From: an uncultured Clostridia bacterium
Lineage (GTDB): Bacteria > Bacillota > Clostridia > TANB77 > CAG-508
Direction: 5' to 3'
Length of the DNA: 22,442 nucleotides
Assembly (NCBI GenBank): GCA_948560265.1
Contig: CAOXTD010000021.1
Location: 1-22,442 of the forward strand
Below, in pieces: positions 17,001 through 22,442 of the stretch (position 1 is the first letter of the stretch; the number at the start of each line of letters is the position of its first letter). The notes under the pieces are model-generated. The model did no database searches, was not told where the DNA came from, and saw nothing but the letters and a program-made list of their open reading frames with translations. The position numbers were made by a program, and so were the translations under genes.

Positions 17001-17499
17001 CATCTATTAAATTAATAATATTATCCGTTTCATTGCTTACATTTCCTGCCATTAAATAAGGTCCTGTCAATTTTCTTGTTCCTTTATGATGTAAAATAGC
17101 TACTTGAGCATCTATTAAATTAACCTTTCCATCCCCATTGACATCTCCATAAACTATAACAGTATAAACATTACTATTCTCTTTTACCTTAATTTGAGTG
17201 CCTGTCCCTACTTCTGCTTTTAATTCGCTTGTTATTGTTAAACCTTTTTTTGCAAATTCTTCTATTATTTTCTCTTTTGTAATTCTTTGGTCTGCATTGT
17301 CAAAAATGAAAGGTAAATATGTTACATTATCTTTTTCAAATACATTGTCTAAAATATTATCTGGTTGATGATTATATGTTTGCATTTTTGTAGCAATTTC
17401 TTCTGGGTATTTTCTATAATTAGTATGAAGTATTCCAACTGTTCCTATTGTTGCTGTTGCTAATCCTGCTATTAAAAGTACTTTATTACTTTTTTTCAT
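14002..17499 (-). CDS. Large secreted Ig-like repeat protein with an N-terminal dockerin
   Basis: A 1165-residue protein. Residues 1-25 (KKSNKVLLIAGLATATIGTV) form a hydrophobic export signal. A dockerin type I lies at about 117-182: the first calcium loop DVNGDGKVNLIDAQVAILHH is canonical, while the second (NVSNETDNIINLIDAQRIIM) is degenerate. A DUF5011-type Ig domain follows (about 195-287, DNYDGDLTSEI and VGTYTITYSVVDSN). A Big_3-like domain follows (about 292-378, GEATTLDLTGAKIVVTYEDK). The remaining 780 residues are beta-rich repeats with no recognised catalytic domain. There is no sortase motif or C-terminal membrane segment, so attachment probably depends on the dockerin. The gene starts 3 bases after the cohesin gene, whose product is the obvious partner. 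Dockerins are usually C-terminal; here it is near the N-terminus. Confidence 0.82.
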   Translation of the reverse strand: MKKSNKVLLIAGLATATIGTVGILHTNYRKYPEEIATKMQTYNHQPDNILDNVFEKDNVTYLPFIFDNADQRITKEKIIEEFAKKGLTITSELKAEVGTGTQIKVKENSNVYTVIVYGDVNGDGKVNLIDAQVAILHHKGTRKLTGPYLMAGNVSNETDNIINLIDAQRIIMFKKGKLKQLVVVEPTSLKEADKIAPVITIKGDKTIELEEGAAYIDEGATALDNYDGDLTSEISRIIEFVAEGTTQKVKVGQVDTSKVGTYTITYSVVDSNNNPSAAIRTVIIKAKEVPPIPEKAVESIELSLDANFKTEYQYGEATTLDLTGAKIVVTYEDKTTDTINVTKSMLSAYDLTAEGQKEITVTYGEKTAPTKINVKVLKPISELVMTNTGMNNVQEIVGGYQTNSKEDFVLGTIQAKQETDGSTLQQSQLKVTTTVTPTEDSTVTANDLSVNFETDASGNIIIKGKAEKVGEYTIKAYIEYGSQKVEKAIKLVVKKSDIVKEVKVEPIDENEVIKVGSVAKRKLTVININDEEIEVTSGNLEISPIAGVTITKLDENGILIADSHQDTKVASLQIATTLEDAQSVTVNMTVNKKPVSFSFEVKAKSILTSFEIAEDVLNVYAVLPNNPNVVPGQSVNGKRNFYTLIEPTFKDQYGETMTAQAKDIVDSIYQTEIDAAVQAGQVAVQFPQVRATLTVNIPDLGEIVDVRDNETGIDLKCFDSKGIMQDGANEFTKLGFSIILNEEGKVVDLSTLNGKKVIVKLKDITKELTIRVNYKDLTNLSINTLTASIEQDSEKNYITKLNEEFTLGMITVGEGETPVTADMLSTEIIGDATGISIKYENDADGNIIVKGTVLKEGLYQIIPKVGEIKSIIRPKVKGISIPEISNINIDNFEVQIGEQTQKDFVAISDINPTGQPIKAKEITFKQEDQSGTIVNDLEIQLLDERNLPIYTEPVGDGQGNNAARPDVIVKKINVKAKETIAADKQIKLTMTIFKDEENEYSKAITVSTYQPIPRGIVIGNTVNLYDTHVEGTTVQSNGLIYTLLPVELFASSDNTRKISAKKDYFTEAEADKEAKVYIKQPSVELYIDGAGIGDFKEELVIEYFGEDKLPTSSDVAYIGIAMANEEDPFSYNKLDFNGKQIKLICGDATEDAPTATITLNYTENN

Positions 17500-17502
17500 A
17501 TT

Positions 17503-18573
<1,071 letters not shown>

Positions 18574-18592
18574 TTATTACACCCTTTCTTCC

Positions 18593-18621
18593 GGCATTTT
18601 ACATCTTTTGTAACATTTGCC
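18593..18621 (-). promoter_or_regulatory. Leader hairpin upstream of the cohesin gene
   Basis: On the complement strand GGCA, AATG, TTACA, loop AAAGA, TGTAA, AA, TGCC form a two-part stem with an internal loop. It lies between the promoter and the ribosome site (GAAAGGGTG) of the cohesin gene. It may modulate translation or mRNA stability; it did not match a riboswitch I know. Confidence 0.35.
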
Positions 18622-18655
18622 ATTTTCCGTTTTTTTGGCTTTTAACCGTATAAAT

Positions 18656-18685
18656 ATTATACTACTATTCTCTATTCGTTGTCAA
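18656..18685 (-). promoter_or_regulatory. Promoter for the cohesin-dockerin operon
   Basis: Perfect TTGACA (18685-18680) and perfect TATAAT (18661-18656) are spaced by 18 bases on the complement strand. It leaves a leader of about 75 bases. This is the best consensus match in the window, implying strong expression of the surface operon. Confidence 0.8.
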
Positions 18686-18927
18686 TCCAAAATTCCTTTT
18701 TCTTTCAATTTTTTTGTCCTTTTTCCTCCCATTTTTTACCTATTATTTTCTTTTTGTCCTATTTTGTAAATAATTGTATCTATTCTGCTTATTTGCTTTT
18801 ATTTTTATAGTATTTTGCCTATTTTATTTTATGTAAAAACATTTCTTATTCATTCCATTATTTTCCAATAAGATATTTTTATTTTTTTGTTTTGCTGGAA
18901 ATGACTAGGAAATTTTATCTTTAATTA
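18686..18927. other. AT-rich intergenic stretch without recognisable features
   Basis: This is the rest of the 396-base gap between the FIVAR protein gene and the cohesin gene. It is rich in T-runs on the plus strand. I saw no ORF with a ribosome site, no RNA gene and no clear inverted repeat in it. The gap also holds the promoter at 18656-18685, the hairpin at 18593-18621 and the terminator at 18928-18965. Confidence 0.6.
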
Positions 18928-18965
18928 AAAAACCCCTAATAGGAATTTCCTATTAGAGGTTTTTA
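18928..18965 (-). terminator. Terminator after the FIVAR repeat protein gene
   Basis: On the complement strand AAAAACCTCTAATAGG pairs with CCTATTAGGGGTTTTT with one mismatch around a short loop, and is followed by TTAATTAA. It begins just after the stop codon at 18972-18970. Confidence 0.88.
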
Positions 18966-18969
18966 ATCG

Positions 18970-21900
18970 TTATGGTTTGATATATACAGTGAATGTTATT
19001 TCAGTTCTTCTATCTTTGTTGTCTACTAATATTAATACATATTTATTAAGTCCGGTTTTGGTTGATTGTGTGGTATAGTTATTAATATTATCTTTATTTA
19101 CACCTTCAATAACATTTCCGTCATTTCCTATCAAAGTAGCTCTTGTTAGAGTTTCTGGTCTATCTACGATAATAGTTTGTTCTCCAACGTATGTCTTTTT
19201 GTCTACTAAGTTTGTTTTTGGTCCTTTTGTATTAACTTCAAAGTTTACTGTTGTTGTTGCTCCATCTGGTAAAGTTACTGTTAAACTATATATTCCATCT
19301 GTAATAGCATCACTATTATTATAAATAGGTGTTTGAACTCCTGTTGTTTTGTTTGTCAATACTGCTGTTGCTGTTTCATCGAATTCTACTTTTAAGTTAA
19401 AGTCGTAATCTTCTCCTTCAATAATAGGATTGATTGCTCCATTTCTTACATAGCAAATAACTGGTGCATAGTTTTGTACTGTTACTTCAACTACTAATGT
19501 TTCTTTTGATCTATTTCCACTCTTATCAACTGCATAATATTCAACTGTGTATTTTCCTGGTGTGCTTGAATCTACGATTCCACTATCTACGATAACAATT
19601 TCACCATTTGCATTATCAGATACATTGAATTCTGGTGTTTTGTATGTTCCACCTCTAGTATACACTTGTGTTGCATCTGCTGCATTCTTAAATGCAATTG
19701 TTGGTGCTGTTGTATCTATGATTTGTACTGTAACAACTACTGGATCTGCTTTGTTTCCACTAGAATCTTCTGCGTTATATACTACGTCATAAACACCTAC
19801 TGTTCCCATATCAAAGTCTTCTGGGAATTCAACTGTTAATTCAACATCTCCATCAACAGTATCTGTTGCTTTACCAGCTACTTTTGGATAATTTCCTCCG
19901 ATTTGTGCTTCTAGTCTTTGATATGTTGTTTCTAATTCAATTACTGGTTTTTGAGTATCAACTACTTTTACAGTTCTTGTAACTTCGTCTGCTGTATTAT
20001 CACTTGAGTCTGTTACATTATATTTAATAGTATAAGTACCTAATTTTGTAGTATCCACTGTATTAACTTCTACAGCTGTTTCAGTACCTTTTGCTACAAA
20101 TTCGATTGTTGTTTTAACTCTTTCTGTAATGTCCCCATCATAGTTATCTATTGCAGTTGCACCTGCATCTGTATAAGTATCTCCTACTTCTACTTCTACT
20201 GTGCTTTCGCCTTTTAATCCAATGATTGGTTTTTGTTTGTCAACTACTTTTACAGTTCTTGTAACTTCTTCTGCTGCAACTCCTTCACTATCAGTTACAT
20301 TGTATGTGATAGTATAAGTACCTAATTTTGTAGTATCTACTGTATCAACGTCTTGAACTTCTTCAGTACCTTTTGCTATAAATTTAATTGCAGTTTGAAT
20401 GTTTTCTGTAATGTCTTCTCCAAGGTTATTAGAAGCTGTTGCACCTTCGTCATTATATTCAGTTCCTAATTCTACTTCCATATTAGGTTTTCCTGTTAAC
20501 ATGATTACTGGTTTAGTTCCAGCTACTACTATAACCTCTTTTGTTGCTGATACTGAATTATAGTTATTATCACCTGGATATTCTATTGTAATAGTAGTTT
20601 TTCCAACGCCTATTACTGTAACATTTCCTTCATTATCGATTGTTAATACATTTTCATTACTTGAAGTAAATGTTGGTGTTCCTTTTAAGTTTTCTGCGTT
20701 AGCAATTGTTATTTCAAAGTTTGTAGTTTCTTCTTTATTAATTTTACCTGGAATACTTGCTGTATTGATTGCTACTTGGTCTGCTTTTCCTACTACTACA
20801 GTAATCTTATCTGTTACTGGAGCGTAATTTGTATCATTTGGTGTATATACTACATCATATGTTTTTGTTCCTGCATCTCCAATTTTTGCTGTTTGATCTA
20901 CTGTGTCTGCAAATGCAAGTGTTCCTTCTAGAGTTTGTCCATAGCTATCCATTGTTGGTAAATTAATATTTCCTACAATTGCTGTTGCACTGTATGTCAT
21001 GTTAATAGTAGTTAGTGTTGGGAATTTACTTGGTATTTTTTCTACTGTAATTGTTGCTTGTGCATATACTTCTGCATGAGTATCATCTCCTGCATATTTT
21101 ACAGTAATTACTGCTGTTCCCTCTTTATGTCCTGTTACTATTCCATTTTCTACAGTTGCTACTTCTGTATTATCACTTTCATAACTTACTTGTCCTATTC
21201 CTTCTGCACTTACTTGTACATTTGCTGTTCCGTTAATTACTATTGTTTCTGGATCAAGTGTTACTGTAAATTCTGGTTGAAGTGCTCTTAATTTTGCAAT
21301 TGCATTATTAATTGCTTCTACCTTACTATTGATTTCAGATTGTTTTTCTTCTTTCATTGCTAAAGCTGCTTCTAATGCTTCTTTGAATTCTACCCAGCTT
21401 TCTACTGAGTAATCTGCTTCTACTTTTCCTGCTGCTGCTTCTTTTGCTGCTTCTAATGCTGTTGTATCAACTGTTAATCCTGCAATAGCACTGTTGATTG
21501 CTGCTACTTTAGCGTCTATTTCTGATTGTTTTCCTTCTGTCATTGCTAATGCATCTGTTAATGCTTTCCAGCTTGCTACTGAGTAATCTGCTTCTACTTT
21601 TTCTGCTGCTAATGCTTTAGCTGCTTCTAATGCTGTTGTATCAGTTGTTAATCCTGTAATAGCACTATTGATTGCTGCTGTTTTCGCATCTATTTCTGAT
21701 TGTTTTCCTTCTGCCATTGCTAATGCATCTGTTAATGCTTTCCAGCTTTCTGCTGAGTAGTCTGCTTCTACTTTTCCTGCTGCTTCTGCTTTAGCTGTTT
21801 CTAATGCTGTAGTATCAACTGTTAATCCTGCTAGCGCACTATTGATTGCTGCTACTTTAGCGTTGATTTCTGATTGTTTGTCTTCTGCCATTGCTAATGC

Positions 21901-22442
21901 ATCTGTTAATGCTTTCCAACTTGCTACTGAGTAATCTGCTTCTACTTTTTCTGCTGCTGTTGCTTTAGCTGCTTCTAATGCTGTTGTATCAACTGTTAAT
22001 CCTTCTAACGCACTGTTGATTGCTGCTGTTTTGCTATCAATTTCTGATTGTTTTCCTTCTGCCATTGCTAATGCATCTGTTAATGCTTTCCAGCTTGCTA
22101 CTGAGTAATCTGCTTCTACTTTTTCTGCTGCTTCTGCTTTAGCTGCTTCTAATGCTGTTGTATCAGTTGTTAATCCTGCTAACGCACTATTGATTGCTGC
22201 TACTTTAGCGTTGATTTCAGATTGTTTATTTTCTGCCATTGCTAATGCATCTGTTAATACTTTCCAGCTTGCTACTGAGTAGTCTGTTTCTACTTTTTCT
22301 GCTGCTGTTGCTTTAGCTGCTTCTAATGCTGTTGTATCAACTGTTAATCCTTCTAACGCACTGTTGATTGCTGCTGTTTTGCTATCAATTTCTGATTGTT
22401 TTCCTTCTGCCATTGCTAATGCATCTGTTAATGCTTTCCAGC
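18970..22442 (-). CDS. Giant secreted FIVAR/Ig-like repeat protein, 5' end outside window
   Basis: The frame is open to the right edge, so the true start, signal and further repeats are missing; at least 1156 residues are present. In order: tandem FIVAR repeats (22442 to about 21283); a Big_2-type Ig domain (to about 21030, VSYESDNTEVATVENGIVTG); an Ig-like linker domain (to about 20780, YTPNDTNYAPVTDK); a second Big_2-like domain (to about 20520, SSNENVLTIDNEGNVTVIG); four DUF5011/HYR-like domains (20515 to about 19470, DNYDGDITERVK and KLGTYTIKYNVTDSS); and two further beta domains to the end. FIVAR and DUF5011 are typical of wall-exposed adhesins. No LPxTG motif, membrane helix, dockerin or SLH domain is visible in this C-terminal part, so any anchor must lie upstream or be non-covalent. 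No in-frame CGG is present. Confidence 0.85.
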   Translation of the reverse strand, partial: WKALTDALAMAEGKQSEIDSKTAAINSALEGLTVDTTALEAAKATAAEKVETDYSVASWKVLTDALAMAENKQSEINAKVAAINSALAGLTTDTTALEAAKAEAAEKVEADYSVASWKALTDALAMAEGKQSEIDSKTAAINSALEGLTVDTTALEAAKATAAEKVEADYSVASWKALTDALAMAEDKQSEINAKVAAINSALAGLTVDTTALETAKAEAAGKVEADYSAESWKALTDALAMAEGKQSEIDAKTAAINSAITGLTTDTTALEAAKALAAEKVEADYSVASWKALTDALAMTEGKQSEIDAKVAAINSAIAGLTVDTTALEAAKEAAAGKVEADYSVESWVEFKEALEAALAMKEEKQSEINSKVEAINNAIAKLRALQPEFTVTLDPETIVINGTANVQVSAEGIGQVSYESDNTEVATVENGIVTGHKEGTAVITVKYAGDDTHAEVYAQATITVEKIPSKFPTLTTINMTYSATAIVGNINLPTMDSYGQTLEGTLAFADTVDQTAKIGDAGTKTYDVVYTPNDTNYAPVTDKITVVVGKADQVAINTASIPGKINKEETTNFEITIANAENLKGTPTFTSSNENVLTIDNEGNVTVIGVGKTTITIEYPGDNNYNSVSATKEVIVVAGTKPVIMLTGKPNMEVELGTEYNDEGATASNNLGEDITENIQTAIKFIAKGTEEVQDVDTVDTTKLGTYTITYNVTDSEGVAAEEVTRTVKVVDKQKPIIGLKGESTVEVEVGDTYTDAGATAIDNYDGDITERVKTTIEFVAKGTETAVEVNTVDTTKLGTYTIKYNVTDSSDNTADEVTRTVKVVDTQKPVIELETTYQRLEAQIGGNYPKVAGKATDTVDGDVELTVEFPEDFDMGTVGVYDVVYNAEDSSGNKADPVVVTVQIIDTTAPTIAFKNAADATQVYTRGGTYKTPEFNVSDNANGEIVIVDSGIVDSSTPGKYTVEYYAVDKSGNRSKETLVVEVTVQNYAPVICYVRNGAINPIIEGEDYDFNLKVEFDETATAVLTNKTTGVQTPIYNNSDAITDGIYSLTVTLPDGATTTVNFEVNTKGPKTNLVDKKTYVGEQTIIVDRPETLTRATLIGNDGNVIEGVNKDNINNYTTQSTKTGLNKYVLILVDNKDRRTEITFTVYIKP
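21283..22442 (-). repeat. 174-base tandem repeats encoding FIVAR modules
   Basis: Unit length is 58 codons. Units begin with (M)AExKQSEI at 22413, 22239, 22065, 21891, 21717 and 21543, followed by a diverged last copy. The array continues past the window edge. Two subtypes alternate at the right end (AEGKQSEIDSKTAAINSALE versus AENKQSEINAKVAAINSALA), so a two-module 348-base block appears to have been duplicated. Confidence 0.92.

Noticed and set aside
18586..18660. Cyclic-dinucleotide (GEMM-type) riboswitch upstream of the cohesin gene
   Set aside because: The stretch has some GGC and AAATG similarity but lacks the conserved core and tetraloop-receptor pattern. Only a plain hairpin can be supported.
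21283..22442. CRISPR array
   Set aside because: The repeats are long (174 bases), contiguous and in one open frame encoding FIVAR modules, with no unique spacers.

Overview
The window is AT-rich DNA from a low-GC Gram-positive bacterium, most likely an uncultured gut-type member of the Clostridia. The evidence is the plsX-acpP-rnc cluster, AddB with a C-terminal iron-sulfur box, a YitT/DUF2179 transporter, strong AGGAGG ribosome sites, and large secreted proteins built from FIVAR, Ig-like, cohesin and dockerin modules. Almost every gene lies on the complement strand. No RNA gene, CRISPR array or complete mobile element was seen.

Layout, right to left (direction of transcription). 22442-14002 is a cell-surface region: a secreted FIVAR/Ig-like repeat protein (5' end outside the window), then a two-gene operon of a membrane-anchored cohesin-SH3 protein and a dockerin-bearing Ig-like protein. 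13785-10401 is housekeeping: plsX, acpP, rnc and a radical SAM protein, with recognisable promoters and terminators. 10271-5076 holds a YitT membrane protein, an OGG-type 8-oxoguanine glycosylase and addB. 4876-1200 holds an apparent operon: yfiH/pgeF-like, LD-carboxypeptidase-like, type 4 uracil-DNA glycosylase and a glutamate-synthase small-subunit-like flavoprotein. 1161-1 holds a small Xre regulator on the plus strand and a pilin-like secreted protein that runs off the left edge.

The main discovery concerns decoding. Four unrelated genes (pilin-like, yfiH, addB, rnc) appear broken by a +1 frameshift. In each case the break falls exactly on an in-frame CGG codon, and skipping its C restores a frame that continues with a Gly codon (GGN). 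In all four the restored frame joins the two halves of a recognisable protein, and in at least three the Gly sits where the family conserves one. A hand scan of the complement-strand genes (roughly 6,900 codons) found about 29 CGG trinucleotides. All except these four are out of frame. CGA and CGT are used normally as Arg. The simplest reading is that CGG is not a normal Arg codon here and that CGGN is read as a four-base unit (probably Gly) or triggers +1 frameshifting. The competing explanation is four independent real or assembly insertions, which would not be expected to coincide with CGG every time.
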